64,000 bases of DNA, taken from the NCBI GenBank assembly GCA_023052935.1, contig CM041292.1, positions 199,694,299-199,758,298 on the forward strand, given 5' to 3'. Made by a program: the position numbers and the translations under genes. The stretch comes from Piezodorus guildinii (Eukaryota; Arthropoda; Insecta; Hemiptera; Pentatomidae). This document shows positions 9,300 to 21,165 of this stretch, one piece after another. The stretch's first letter is position 1, and each line of letters starts with the position of its first letter. Below the pieces are notes generated by a model. The model was not told where the DNA came from and ran no database searches. It was given only the letters and a program-made list of their open reading frames with translations.

Positions 9300-10515
9300 T
9301 TTTCACAATCCTAGATCTCAACCACGTGATTCCTGACCACCAGTTTGGATTTCGGCCATCCTATTCTGCTATACACCAGTGTTAACGTGTGGTGGATGTT
9401 ATTTCTTCTACATTGGAGTGCGGAATGTATTGCACTGGAGCCTTTCTTGACGTGGAACAGGCTTTTGATCGAGTTGGCACCCAGGACTGCTATACAAACC
9501 CCGAAAATTCCTCTCTCCTACATACTTCCTAATTATTCATTCTTACCTCACAGATAGAACTTTCAAAGTAAACCATAACCTTTCATACTCGTCCATATTT
9601 TCCCAGACCTCAGGTGTACCTCAAGGTAGCATCTTAGGCCCAATCCTTTATTCCGGTCATACAGCTGACATTCCTTACCATCCTAGCACTGTTCTCACTA
9701 CTTACGCCGATAACACATGTGTATTATCCGTAAGTAATGACGCAACAGCTGCATCTCAAACCCTTCAGTCTCACATCCAATCCATTGAAGAATGGTGTCA
9801 TAAGTGCCGAATTAAAATCAATCCTAATAAATCCCACCAAATTACCTTTACCCTTCATCGCAAACCTATGACTACCTGCCCCACTGTATCCTTCAGCAAC
9901 ATTCTACTGATTCCTGTTGAACAGATCCGTTACTTTGGAGTCCATTTAGCGCCTTACTTGGAATCCCCACACTAGACTGAAACGACAAGAAACTGCCTGC
10001 AGACACCGCTCACTACAACACTTACTCGACAAACGATCAAAACTCCCAATTTACTACAAAAGGCTCATTTACATAACCATTATCCGACCTATTTGGATCT
10101 ATGACATTGAGCTATGGGGGTCCACTAAACTATCAAACATCCAATCATTGCAATCCGAAATCCTACGAAAAATGCTCAATGCTCCTTACTTAGTAACTAA
10201 TAAACTCATCCATAGAGATCTAAATATTCCTCTGGTTGCAGAGTTAGCCCGCGATAGATACACCTCTTTCAATTCAAAACTACCAGCCCCTTTAAACCCG
10301 CTTGTCCGCAACCTTTCAACTACATCTATTCCCGATAATCCTACGAAGCGCCTGAAAAGACGGTGGCCACGAGGCCTGCTTATAAAATAAACTTCGAAGT
10401 GCTGCCACTGGGTAGCTTCTTCACGTGTCTATTCATGGCTATTATTGTATCATCTATTTTACTTATTGTATTTGTAAATACAGTTGTAAAAAAACAATAA
10501 AATATGAATATTTTT
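9300..10515 (+). pseudogene. LINE-A (jockey-like) 5'-truncated pseudogene
   Basis: Broken frames spell a LINE reverse transcriptase: HQFGFRPSYSAIHQC, GAFLDVEQAFDRV, then a damaged YADD-type box near 9700, then the C-terminal LTWNPHTRLKRQ, RPIWIYDIELWGS and PKRLKRRWPRGLL segments. Several stops and frameshifts. The tail ends with AATACAGTTGTAAAAAAAC and A-rich sequence. The 5' end abuts the mariner-A element. Confidence 0.85.
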
Positions 10516-11689
10516 AAATTTCATCTTAAACTCAAAACTAATTTATAATTTTTCCATTCAAAGATTTTTGAAGGTTTTTGGAAACTTGTTTGATTAAGTT
10601 TCCATTCATTGACTAATTGATGGTTACAATTTTTTGGGTAGAACTAAGAAGTGTTTGTCAAAACGTGATGCCCACATCGATAAACCTCTCCAATTTCCAA
10701 GAGAAAATTTCTTTCTAGGCAGAGTCTGAACCGTGATTAATCATTGAGCAAGCCTTGAACTTTGCACCGTTTCAAAATCAAGGACCAATTTAAAATTAAT
10801 CGGTCAGCTATTAATATTATCTTCAAACAAGATTAAAATTAAAAGTATTAATTGAAATGTCAAAGAATTTTATTAATGTGGTCAGAAAAATGTATATACG
10901 TACTATGGCGCAAAAAAAGCTTATGCGTTTTTTAATATTTGTGTTTGAAATCGATAGTACTTTCACTTTTATGTCCAATATTCAATATGTAAGCCACTAT
11001 TTTATGAGTACGTAAACACATTTTCTGATACAATTTGTTAATTTTTCCAGTGGAGTTATAATTTTTCAATTCTTAAACTCTTCCTCTGAAGAAACTTCAG
11101 TAAAAATATGAAGTAAAATTGCATTTATTCTTCATAGTTAATAATTTATTGTCAGATTATTGTGGGAGTTTTGGGATTCGCTGTATCTTCAGGACTATTG
11201 ATAAGTTATAATGAATAAAACAAAAAAAAAACGAATTCAATAAAATAAAATTCATAGACAAAATTTTAACAATAAAAAGAACTATATAAAAACATACACA
11301 TATATAACTAGTTCTAAAATATGGCCATGAAAATATAATTGCAATAATGTCCATGCCAATTGTAAAATTAAAAACCATATATATCCAAATCCGTACATAT
11401 ATGTTACTTATTACCACTAGCAATGCTTTCATGATTACATCAATAATTTCTTCATGTAACTATAATCTAATATCTATGCTTTTATACATTATATTAGTTT
11501 TCATTGTCATAAAAAAAACAAAAAAAAACAGTGATAAATAAAACATAAATGTTCCTTAAATTAATGTATCCATAACCTAGTTTTAACACTGATAGATATA
11601 CCTCGGTTGTTAAAATAACCTTAAGAACTATTAAGTATGTTACTATTATTATTATAAGCTTCTTAAGATTTGTGTTCGGTACCTCGAGA
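10516..11689. other. No gene seen
   Basis: About 1.2 kb of AT-rich sequence. Small frames on both strands near 11160-11540 are low-complexity and unconvincing. Confidence 0.5.
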
Positions 11690-12065
11690 CGGTCCCGTGT
11701 TTCCCACCTCTACGACGAGTTAAAGTGGTTAACCCGAACCTTATGAAAACAATATTTCCTTGGATCGTTCCTTTATCAAATCATAAGCTCCACCATCCAT
11801 TTTATGTCTACAGCCTTCTGGTATTTAATCCTCAACCCATCACCAGGAAACAAGATCCCGTCTGTCTGACCTCCACACTCCTTTCCATAGAACGACTGCT
11901 CCTTTTTAGCCCGTTCCACTGCCTTATGGAATACTCTCCAACTAGTGTAATTTAATTGTAGTTATATATTGTTTTTGGCCAGTTATAATTTATTATTTTG
12001 TTCATAATTGTTATTCTTAAGGGACATTGTCCCAGAATAAAGTTTTTTTCTATTCTATTCTATTC
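11690..12065 (+). repeat. LINE-D 3' end
   Basis: A decayed LINE C-terminus followed by a 3' UTR ending GTCCCAGAATAAAGT and a simple TATTC repeat. The same tail occurs antisense at 18022-18650, where the coding part is clearer. Confidence 0.6.
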
Positions 12066-12084
12066 TATTATGTTCGGGAAATAA

Positions 12085-12695
12085 AACTTACAATTAAATT
12101 TTTTTTAATTTATATTTTATTTAATTTTACAACAGTATATAAGTACATAAATACAAAAGTAAAAGTGTTGAATTACAATAAAGGGCGTGAAAAGGCTTGT
12201 GATGAAACTACCCAGTGGTAGAACTTCGATGTCTATTTAAGTAGGTAGGTCTCGAGGCCATCTTCTTTTCATCGCCTTGGAGGGTTATCAGGAATATGTG
12301 AGGTTGGTATGTTGTGAACAAGAGGATTTATGTGGGTTTGGAGTTAGAAATTGAAAGTGGTATATCTGGTACGAGAAAGGTCTGCAACAAATGAGATATT
12401 AAGGTCGTTATGGATGATTTTATTTGTGACGAAGTAAGGAGCATTTAGGATTTTGGATTGTAAAGGTTGGATGCGGGAGGTATTAGATGGTTTAGTAGAG
12501 CCCCAAAGGTCGATTCCGTATGGGCCTGATAATGGTAACATAAATGAGCTTTTTGTAATCGAGTGGAAGTATTGAACATTTGTCAAGTAAGTGTAGTAAT
12601 CGGTATCTACGAACAGTTTCTTGTCGTTTAAGTCTTTTATGAGGATTCCAAGTAAGACGTTCCAAGATGGAGTCCTAGGTATCGGATTTGTTAAA
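12085..12695 (-). pseudogene. LINE-A 3' fragment, antisense
   Basis: Minus-strand translation gives QSKILNAPYFVTNKIIHNDL and other LINE-A C-terminal segments with frameshifts, followed by the LINE-A tail (TACAACAG region near 12130). 5'-truncated and inactive. Confidence 0.8.
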
Positions 12696-12754
12696 CAATT
12701 AAAATTAAAAAAAATATTTTTGCTCTTTCTTCATTAGTTAGTTCTTTAGTTTAG

Positions 12755-13245
12755 CTCATTGAATTTTACATTGATATAACAAGTTTAATCAAAATCGTTT
12801 GAGCCGTTTTTGAGAAAATCAATAAAAAAAATTCAAAATGAATGCTATTAATTGGCTCTTCTGGTGGGCTGATTTTAATGAAAAAGTTGTTATGTCTCAG
12901 GCATACAACACACGCACAAACAAATACCTTTTCTCGGGATCACTAGTAGCATAGTGGGTCAGTCTTCTATGCCGAAGGTCACGGGCTGAAACCCGCAGGT
13001 GGTTCTAGGATATTTTAATGGTAGTAAAAAATCCTCAGTTATGCCGTCCTTCGGAGGGAACGTAAAAAGGTGGTCCTGAGCCTGTGCGATGTCAGGTACT
13101 CGTAAGATCCCTATCATAATTAAACCTAGATAGGCAAAATTTAGGACTCCCACTGTAGCATCGTCCGATTAGCCACAGCAGCACAAAACTGACGTTAAAT
13201 ACATAAACAAACAAACAGACCTTTTCGCGTGACTTAGTTATTCTA
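12755..13245 (+). repeat. HLR partial copy interrupted by SINE-A
   Basis: The HLR internal segment (ATCAAAATCGTTTGAGCCG onward) runs to 12935 and resumes after the SINE at about 13217 with AGACCTTTTCGCGTGACTTA. Left and right ends are missing. Confidence 0.75.
12936..13216 (+). repeat. SINE-A nested in HLR
   Basis: A near-complete SINE-A with head, B box (GGGCTGAAACCC, mutated) and AAAC-rich tail. Flanks share an imperfect ACAAACAAATACCTTTTC-like duplication. Confidence 0.8.
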
Positions 13246-13666
13246 TTTTTTTTTTTAACAAAGTACTTTCATGGAATTAAGTTTTTAACAGAGTATATGC
13301 TAAGAATTACTTTAAACCGTATCATGAAGTTGATCATATTTATAACTCAACGAATCTAATAATGATGTAAAGTTGCATCATAATCTAAGGTCAACGTAGA
13401 AGCGAGTCGATGACTATCACTTCCTCTGATAACAATGACGTTGCTACAACTCATCGAAGTGGGGAGGTGGAAAATGACTAAATCTAAAATTTAGCAACAA
13501 TTTTGGACGAATTTCCTAACATATTCTTATCTTTTAAAACAAAATTGTCATGATAACTTAAGGTAAAATGGTATGGTTTTTAATTTTGGTAACTGTTTAT
13601 GTTAAATGTATTTAAAAAATTTTCCCACTTTGATACAGGCTCTCAATTATTAAATTTCCCAACATT
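13246..13666. other. No gene seen
   Basis: AT-rich spacer without recognisable features. Confidence 0.45.
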
Positions 13667-14740
13667 TTACTTTCACTTACCAATATTTTTTTTTTATCCA
13701 CCCCTACCTCGCCTTTGAAGGCTATACGGGGGTTCTTTCGGGCCTGGGGTTGCGGGCGGGGGATATATGCCGAGATAAAATCCCCCAGCACAAGAGTCGA
13801 ACTCGTAATTATTTGGTTTTAACTTTTCGGTTATCTGTTGCTAGGCAACGCGTGCTCACAGCAATGCGCGCTAACACGCTCGACCATCCCGCCCCTCTTA
13901 CCCACTTACCAATATGTAGAATATATAGTAAGAGAAAGTATTGCGATCGTGAAAATTTTCGAATTCCAGTTTTCAACGGAAATACACGTTTTAGGGTCCC
14001 CTGAGTCGAAATAACCAAGTCCCGCAAAAAGGTCTGTGTTAGTCGGTGTGTAGTAACTCTCGGGCAAAAACGAAAAGTCCTATGAAACTGAATTTTCATA
14101 TTTAAGACTACTATACTCCTGAGATGTTACAGAAAGTTTTTCATCAAATTCAGCTGACGGAAAGATCTACTTTATACCATGTATTTTGGACCTTTTTATG
14201 ATTTTCTAAAAACGGCTCCCAACGATTTTGATTAAACTCTATATATCGATGTAAAATTTGATGGGCTTATACGAAGTAGGTTTCATTCTGATTAAAATAG
14301 TCTGATAGGGCTTAAATGTCGATATTTTAAATTTTCTTCCTCTAAAGTACCTTTAATTTTGTAGATTATATAAAAATTGGAACATAATCTTATTAGCATT
14401 GATAAATAATGGCTAAATATGCAAGTTGAGCGAATTTGATAAAAAAACTAAAGGAGAAAAGTGCAAACATATTTTTTTATGCAATTTTTGTGTTTTTAAA
14501 CAATAGAATAGTAATATAGATGTATAGTATACCGTTGGATAGCTAAAGATTTAAAAAAAAAAATTATCTAATACACGGAATGTTAAAGGTATATGGAGAG
14601 TGATGAAAATCCGATAAAACTAACTGATTATTGTAGATAAAAATATAATAGATTTTTTAATAAAACACATGTTTCTATTGAAATTAAAAATAATTAATAC
14701 TCTAACAATTTATTTGTATTTAAAAATTCTTAAATACATT
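13667..14740 (-). repeat. HLR copy split by SINE-B
   Basis: The right-end terminus (TTACTTTCACTTACC) starts at 13667. It is split at 13687-13902 by SINE-B and continues through the GT region and conserved interior to about 14740. The TCTGGTGC end has decayed or is lost. Confidence 0.8.
13687..13902 (-). repeat. SINE-B, complete copy with target-site duplication
   Basis: A second tRNA-derived SINE, 216 bp, inserted antisense with its poly-A tail reading as poly-T at the left. On the minus strand the head has the A-box region GGTCGAGCGTGTTAGCGCGC and B box GAGTTCGACTC. A 13-bp duplication CACTTACCAATAT flanks it (13674-13686 and 13903-13915), splitting the HLR terminus. Confidence 0.88.
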
Positions 14741-15157
14741 TTAACAACAGTGGTAAACCGTTTACTTGTTGATAAGACAATGAAAAGTAGTGAGGTAACA
14801 ACAGTGAAGTAATACAAGATATTACATGAATAGGTTATAATTATACCAAGTTTATTTGTTTGTTTTTTGTGCCATTGGCCAATTATTTGAGATCACAAAC
14901 GTCAATGGCCGGTTCAAAATGGTGACGCACCTCCGTGGCATGATTCGCTTCGAATTTATCAGTACTGAGTGAGTAATGTTGATCATCGTAGCCTGCGTTG
15001 AGAAAGCAGGTTTAGTTTCGAATTTTTACGTCAAACTAGCGTACAAAGTTCAGTAATCACAAGGCTGAACATGTGAACTAGAGTCAGGAAGAAACATATC
15101 CCACAACTTTACTCTTACGATGCATTTTCGCAGAGTTAATATTTAAAACCTAAAAAA
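14741..15157. other. No gene seen
   Basis: Includes a moderately GC-rich patch near 14870-15060 that contains no frame or repeat I can place. Confidence 0.45.
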
Positions 15158-16050
15158 TCTGGTGCGGGCAACACACGACATTCACTTACCTCCATTTTTA
15201 AAATCAATGAAAGAATTTTCAAAAACAGTTAGAGATAAAAATACGTGAAACTATTAAGGAATTAATTAAATTGAATTTCTATGTTAACATGTGTTTTATT
15301 AAAAAATCTATTATATTATTATCTAAAATAATCAGTTAGTTTTATGTTAATTTCATCAATCTCTAATAACTTTTAAAAGCTTGTGTATGAGATAATATTT
15401 TTTCTAAAATCTTTAGCTTTCCAACGGAATATCATACATGTATATTACTGTTCTTATGTTCAAAAACAAAAAATGCATAAAAAATATATTTTTTCAGTTT
15501 TTTCCATTAGTTGAGTATCGAATTTATTCAATTTATATATTTACCTGTTTTTTTATCAGTAGTAACAAGATAATATAGCTATCATTTTCGAATCAACAAA
15601 ATTAAAGGTACTTTAGAGGAAGAAAATTTAAAATATTGGCATTTAAGCCCTGTCAGACCATTTTAATCCGAATGAAACCTAAATAATATGAAAGCCCATT
15701 AAATTTTACATCGATATAGCGAGTTTAATCAAAATCGTCAGAACCGTTTTCGAGAAAATCGAAAAAAGGTACAAAACGCATGTTATAAATTGGCTCTTCT
15801 GGTAAGCTGATTTTGATGAAAAAGATTTATTAACGTCTTGGGCATATAGTTGTCTTAGTTATGAAATTTAAGTTTCATAGGACTTACCGTTTCCGCCCGG
15901 GAGTTACCACACACACACACCGACCTTTTTGCGGGACTTGGTTATTTGGACTCAGGAGACCCTAAAATGTGTATTTCCGTTGAAAACTGGAATTCGAAAA
16001 TTTTCACGATCGCAATACTTTCCCTTAGTATATATAGTAAGTGAAAGTAA
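15158..16050 (+). repeat. HLR repeat, full-length 893-bp copy
   Basis: The clearest plus-strand copy. It starts TCTGGTGCGGGCAACACACG after an A run, contains a short CA repeat near 15910, and ends with the TATATATAGTAAG half-palindrome and TGAAAGTAA. No coding capacity. Confidence 0.85.
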
Positions 16051-16350
16051 AAAAATTAAACAGGAATCCATGCTCCCTAAAGGGTAGCACTCTTACTAGT
16101 TCAGACTTTTTATTTAAAAAGACTTTGAGAATACAAACCTAAAAAATGTAATCTGCTTAATACTTGTTTGTTTGGACCTTAAAGCATAAAACCCATACCC
16201 TACCTAAAGTCATCCATTTCAAATTAAATTTTTTTTTCATTCCTCAGCCTAGTTTTATTTCTGCCCAATATCAAAATAATTCGCAAAATCAACTTCATAT
16301 GTTTATGTGTGAAGAAATAGCCCTCAGATAGTTTAACCAGCTTAAAAAAT
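16051..16350. other. No gene seen
   Basis: AT-rich spacer; no feature recognised. Confidence 0.45.
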
Positions 16351-16600
16351 TGTTTGTTTATTTAACGTCATGAGACGATACTACGGGAGGAGTTCTAAAT
16401 TTTGCCTATTCAGATTCAGTTACAATAGATATCATGGCAGAGGCTCGGGACAACCTGTTTACGTCCCATCCGAAGGAAGGCATAACTAAGGATTTTTTGC
16501 TCCCATTAAAAAATCCTAGGAGCACCAGCGGGTTTGAACCCGTGACCTTTGGCATAGGAGGCGGTTATGCTAGTCACCCTGCTATAGGTGATCTCAGCTT
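16351..16600 (-). repeat. SINE-A, antisense
   Basis: Nearly full antisense SINE-A. B-box complement GGTTTGAACCCGTGACC near 16530; the 3' tail reads TTTGTTTATTTAACGTCA at the left. A small internal deletion follows the tail. Confidence 0.85.
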
Positions 16601-16635
16601 AAATTATTAAACCAGCCCTCCGTGTTATGTTGGTT

Positions 16636-17165
16636 ATTTTACTCATTTAACGTAACTTTATGCTGCTATGACTAATCGGGGGATGCTATTGCGGGAGTTT
16701 AAAATTTTTTTTTTTTTTTTTGTCCACCTCTACCTCGCCTTTGAAGGCTATACGGGGGTTCTCTCGGGCCAGGGGGTGAGGGCGGGGGATATATGCCGAG
16801 ATAAAATCTCCCAGCACGAGAGTCGAACTCGTAACTATTTGGTTTTAACTTTTCGGTTATCTGTTGCTAGGCAACGTGTGCTCACAGCAACGCGCGCTAA
16901 CACGCTCGGCCACCCCGCCCCCAAAGGGGAGTTCTAAATTGTCACTATCCAGGTTTTTTTTTTTTAAGAATATATATCTTTTACGAGTACCTGATATAGC
17001 ACAGGTTCGGGACCATCATTTTACCTCCCACCCGAAGGACGGCATAACCTAGGCATACTTTCTTAAAAAAATCCTATAGCCATCTCCCGAGATCGAACCT
17101 GAGACCTTTGAAATAGAACGGCATGGAAGGCTTTTATGCTAGCCACTACACCACAGGAGACCCCC
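16636..17165 (-). repeat. SINE-A, antisense, split by SINE-B
   Basis: An antisense SINE-A begins at 16636 (CATTTAACGTAACTTTATGC), is interrupted at about 16700-16921 by SINE-B, and resumes with GTTCTAAATTGTCACTATCC to the tRNA-like head near 17160. Confidence 0.8.
16700..16921 (-). repeat. SINE-B, second copy
   Basis: Same antisense structure as 13687-13902 and very similar in sequence: poly-T left end, TCCACCTCTACCTCGCC, B-box complement GAGTCGAACTCGTAAC, head at the right. Imperfect duplication GGGAGTTTAAAAT / GGGAGTTCTAAAT. Confidence 0.85.
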
Positions 17166-17424
17166 TTTCATGTTTTGGTTTTCTGTTGAACTAAATCAGA
17201 GACGAACATAATCTAACTACTTCACTACGCCTATCTAATGGATGATAATAGTCAATAAAAGTCAACTTTGATTGTACCTTGCTAATAAATAGCTTAACAC
17301 TTTTAAAATGTCTATTATTTAATTTTTTTTTTAAATACGAAGAAAGAAATCTGCTATTTGGACCACTGTTTCCATTCTAAATAACTACTAAAAGGAAATA
17401 ACAGTTTTTTAAAAAAATAGAAGA

Positions 17425-17625
17425 AGGAAGATCAGGTCATCACCCCTACGCCTAATTTTGTGAGTGGCCACCATTTGGCTGACGGGTCTCACCATCCGGG
17501 GAAGAGGCTGTGAGTGAATCCCCATTTAATTACATCGTTATAAAAGTCCCGCCGCGACTGGGATTCGAACTCACAACCTTTAGTATGAGAGACTAGCGCG
17601 CTATCTACTCAGCCACGGGCTCCCC
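17425..17625 (-). repeat. SINE-D, antisense
   Basis: On the minus strand, a tRNA-like head GTGGCTGAGTAGATAGCGCG (A box) and GAGTTCGAATCCC (B box) followed by a body ending at the ATCACCCC region. A sense relative lies at 19155-19390. The head could be mistaken for a tRNA gene, but the body is shared between the copies. Confidence 0.7.
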
Positions 17626-18021
17626 AATGCAATGCATCATTAATATTAATAGATAATATTGAATGCACTTAAAGTCAAAATATGGACGCTTGGAGGCTAA
17701 AGGAATTCAGAAATTTGAAGAATTGGATTGGTCAATACATCCCAAAATATTTAATGCCATGCTGTATCGGTAAAGATCTTAAAATACATGCTGATTCCTG
17801 AAGGAAATAGTTCCTATCTGTTATTTACTAGATAACATTACGAGTGACCATTGTTAATATATAGTACTTACTATCTGGTAGTGCACTGTACACGTGATAT
17901 GTTCGACGCCAAGAATTGTGGGTCATGACTCCCTCATTTCTTGTTCGTATTTATATTTAATTTTTGAAGTAGTTATTTCTTATAAATTTCAATAACTTTG
18001 TTGTTTTTTAAGTTTTAAAGA
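17626..18021. other. No gene seen
   Basis: AT-rich spacer without recognisable features. Confidence 0.45.
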
Positions 18022-18650
18022 AGAAGAAGAAAAAAAAACTTTATTCTGGGACTAAGTCCCCTAAGAATAACATGAAATTTAACATAATAAAATATTCACA
18101 TCTGGCCAAGATACAAAATTAATGAGGAAAAAACAGAAAGAAAAGAAAATAGATTTAACATAAGTAAAAAGGAAATTAACAAAAATAATGATAAGAAATA
18201 AGTACATTTGATGATAATATACTTAACTAATATTTACCGCTATTGATGAAACTAAAAGAAAATGCACAAAAAAACAAAACAAAAATGTAAAGTTATTTCA
18301 ACTTACTTAAACACTTGCAAAAAACTGAGAGTATTGACTAACATCTAACAATACAATTATTATTGTCAGCTAGCGTCATTATGGTGAGTGAGAAGATACT
18401 GGTATTTGAAAGTGGAGGGAGAGGTTGCTCGACGGATGTTTGTTGGGAGAGAATTCCAAAAACTGGTGGAGGGGGATAGAAAGGAACGTTCATATGTTTT
18501 AGTTCTGTGGGAAGGAATATAAAGGTCGGAATGTCGGGATCTAGTTTCTTGTGGATGGATTGATGGTTTGAACTGCAGGAGATTGTATATATAGGGAGGG
18601 TGCAGGGAGCTGATGGGTTGGTAAAGGAATGTTCCGAGGAAATATTGTTG
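18022..18650 (-). pseudogene. LINE-D 3' fragment, antisense
   Basis: The minus strand encodes a LINE reverse-transcriptase C-terminus with the family-typical FWNSLPTNIRRATS segment (CR1/L2/Daphne-like ending), a stop, then a 3' UTR with GTCCCAGAATAAAGT and a TTC repeat tail. 5'-truncated; frameshifts upstream. Confidence 0.75.
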
Positions 18651-18830
18651 ATTTGATATTTACATAAGCAAAAAAAAAATCTGATGCAAATAATTGAAAA
18701 AAAAAATCACGAAACTCTCTCCTACCTTTCTGCTTGGAATTGATTCCAAAATTTTATCTTTAGTTTCCATAACAAAATACATATGCTCCCTTAAATTATA
18801 TTTAAATAGGAATTATTAACTTTTATGGTT

Positions 18831-19120
18831 GGGGTTACCTGTAGCATGGTGGTTAGCATAACAGTCTCCTATGCCAAAGGTCAAGGGTTTAAACCCGCAG
18901 GTAGCCCTAGGATTTTTTAATGGGAGTAAAAAATTCTTAGTTATGCCGTTCTTCGAAGGGGAAGTTAAAAGGTGGCCCCGAGCCTGTGCGATGTGAGATA
19001 CTCGTTAAAGATCTCTATCCTAATTAAACCTGTTTCGGCAAAATTTAGGACTACCATCGTAACATCGTCCGATTAGCCATAGCAGCATAAAGGGACGGTA
19101 AATAAATAAGCAATAAACAC
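18831..19120 (+). repeat. SINE-A, complete copy with target-site duplication
   Basis: Full SINE-A with A and B boxes and an AAAT-type tail. Perfect 12-bp duplications ACTTTTATGGTT at 18819-18830 and 19121-19132. Confidence 0.88.
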
Positions 19121-19154
19121 ACTTTTATGGTTTCTTCATTAATATATTTATATT

Positions 19155-19390
19155 ACTAGCTGTGTGGCTAGCGCGCTAGTCTACAAGCTAGTCTACTAAA
19201 GGTTGTGAGTTGGAATCCCAATCTCAGGAGAACTTATTAAAAAATTCTCAACCTCTATCCATGGTATGTGAGGCCCGTCAGCCAACTGGTGGTCACTTAC
19301 AAATTAAGCGTTGGAAGTGATAACCCTATCTTATAACTTATTCTTGAGAACCAGTACGGCCACCAAACGAAGAGGAAGAATATTCAAATA
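19155..19390 (+). repeat. SINE-D, sense copy
   Basis: Head TGTGTGGCTAGCGCGC and B box GAGTTGGAATCCC, followed by the same body (GAGGCCCGTCAGCCAACTGG) as the antisense copy at 17425-17625. Confidence 0.7.
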
Positions 19391-20031
19391 CGAATTATTA
19401 ACTTATATGATTGATTGATTGATGCATCTGTATTATTACTGTTTGTTTTATCTTCTTCTTTTTTCAAATCTGGAAAAATATTGCAATTTTTTTCTACTTT
19501 AGTTAACTATCTAGTTATTGTATATGGTAGTTTATATGTGCTAAATTATTTCAAATGAACAAAATTCGGAATTTTAGTCCTTTCATACCATTTAAATAAG
19601 TATAGGATCTAGATATTGAACACCATTTAATTACCATTTCAATTTAATTATCCAAATATTTAGAGTCTTTTTGCCAGAAAATAGGTGTTATTAAATAATT
19701 ATAAAACCCTGATCAAATATTTTAAATATGCACTATAAGTTATGTTTGACTTTGAGCTCAAAAACAACCCTGTCTTTTTTTATTAGGTATTTAAATATAA
19801 ATATTTAGTTCCTACGTTTCTACCACACCTTGTTAATTTAGAACAATCTAATACAAATTGGGTAAACATCGGTTCCTAAAATGTATAAACGTCGTGTTAT
19901 TTTTATCGAAACCAAATATTTTTCTTCTACAGAAGATTTCCAGAGGTCTAGAACTGTTTCGTTTAAAACAAACGAAACCTGTTCCAATTGATGATGCAGT
20001 GGTGTAATGGTAAGTCAAACCCATTTCGGGC
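19391..20031. other. No gene seen
   Basis: AT-rich; an A-box-like string near 19997 has no B box and is not called. Confidence 0.45.
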
Positions 20032-20046
20032 ATCAAATATCTGTTT

Positions 20047-20211
20047 GTTTGTTTGTTTATTTATAAACAACTTCATGCTACATCGGACCGCTACTACAGT
20101 GGGAGTCCTAAATTTTGTGTATCCAGCATTAATTAGGATAGGGATCATTAACGAGTACCTGACATCGCACAGGCTCGGGACAACCTTTTTACGTCCCCCT
20201 CAAATAATCAA
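20047..20211 (-). repeat. SINE-A, 5'-truncated, with target-site duplication
   Basis: Antisense SINE-A lacking the tRNA head. Perfect 15-bp duplications ATCAAATATCTGTTT at 20032-20046 and 20212-20226 show it inserted already truncated, as incomplete reverse transcription would produce. Confidence 0.85.
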
Positions 20212-20226
20212 ATCAAATATCTGTTT

Positions 20227-20447
20227 ATCAAAAGTATATACTAAACGCATTAATTTATTTTCCAATGACTATGTGTCTAAATGTTTCAATTTTTTTCGAT
20301 GTGAATGTCACCGTTGCTGAGCTTATCGATATTTCGATATTTCATTAATATGCTTCACGAAGAATAAATTAGGCATCTGAAATTAGTAAAGTTATTTAGC
20401 TTGATAAATGATGAATAATGTAAAAAAATGTAATTAAGACGATCTAA
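20227..20447. other. No gene seen
   Basis: AT-rich spacer; no coding frame or repeat boundary recognised before the LINE-A insertion. Confidence 0.4.
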
Positions 20448-21007
20448 CGACTAAAACGACAAGAAACTGCTCGCCGCTTTAGGCTACTTCAACACTTACT
20501 AGACAAACGGTCAATCCTTCCTCTTAAATACAAGAGGCTCATCAATATGAATATTATAAGGCCAATCTGGATTTACGGAGTACAGCTATGGAGCTCTACT
20601 AATTCTTCCCCCTTAAATTCTTCCCGCATCCAATCTTTACAATCCAAAATCCTTCGTAAAATCCTTAGCGCTCCTTCATCCTCATCACGAATAAACTCAT
20701 CCATAAAGACCTTAATGTTCCCTATGTTACTGATTTGGCCCGGACCAGGTATCAATCATTTCATGACTTCATAACTCCATTCTCACTCTAACCCACTAGT
20801 TTCGATTCTTTCTTCCAATTCAATCCCTGATAATCCTCCGAAGCGCCTGAAAAGGAGATGACCCCGAGAACTTCTAGTTTAGAATATTTTTAGATTTCTT
20901 GCAATGGGAAGCTTTTCTACATGTATTTCATTTCGTTGTATTGTATACCTACCACATTTACTTGATGTATTTTTTTTTTAATACAGTTGTAAATATCAAT
21001 AAAAAAA
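20448..21007 (+). pseudogene. LINE-A 5'-truncated insertion with target-site duplication
   Basis: Encodes, with frameshifts, the LINE-A C-terminus (KRQETARRFRLLQHLLDKRS, RPIWIYGVQLWSS, PPKRLKRR) and ends AATACAGTTGTAAATATC plus poly-A. Twelve-base duplications AAGACGATCTAA lie at 20436-20447 and 21008-21019. The insertion is dead on arrival through 5' truncation. Confidence 0.88.
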
Positions 21008-21019
21008 AAGACGATCTAA

Positions 21020-21165
21020 ATAATATATGTATTAAGTTTGCCCATGCAGAGTCATCTACATGGAAGTATTTTGGCTGATGGTCTGTTACATTTATTGTGT
21101 AACGTTTTGGGTTTGTTATTTTCAATAATAAACTTTTGTAATTGACCAAAAAAAAAAATAAGTTT
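21020..21165 (+). repeat. Repeated flank unit with AATAAA and poly-A
   Basis: Sequence downstream of the LINE-A insertion, ending AATAATAAACTTTTGTAATT and an A run. Part of it recurs at 23912-24018, and its last ~70 bp recurs at 50392-50470, so it is itself the 3' end of some dispersed repeat. Confidence 0.6.

Noticed and set aside
19997..20020. A-box-like string AGTGGTGTAATGGTAAG
   Set aside because: No B box at the expected distance and no cloverleaf; treated as chance.
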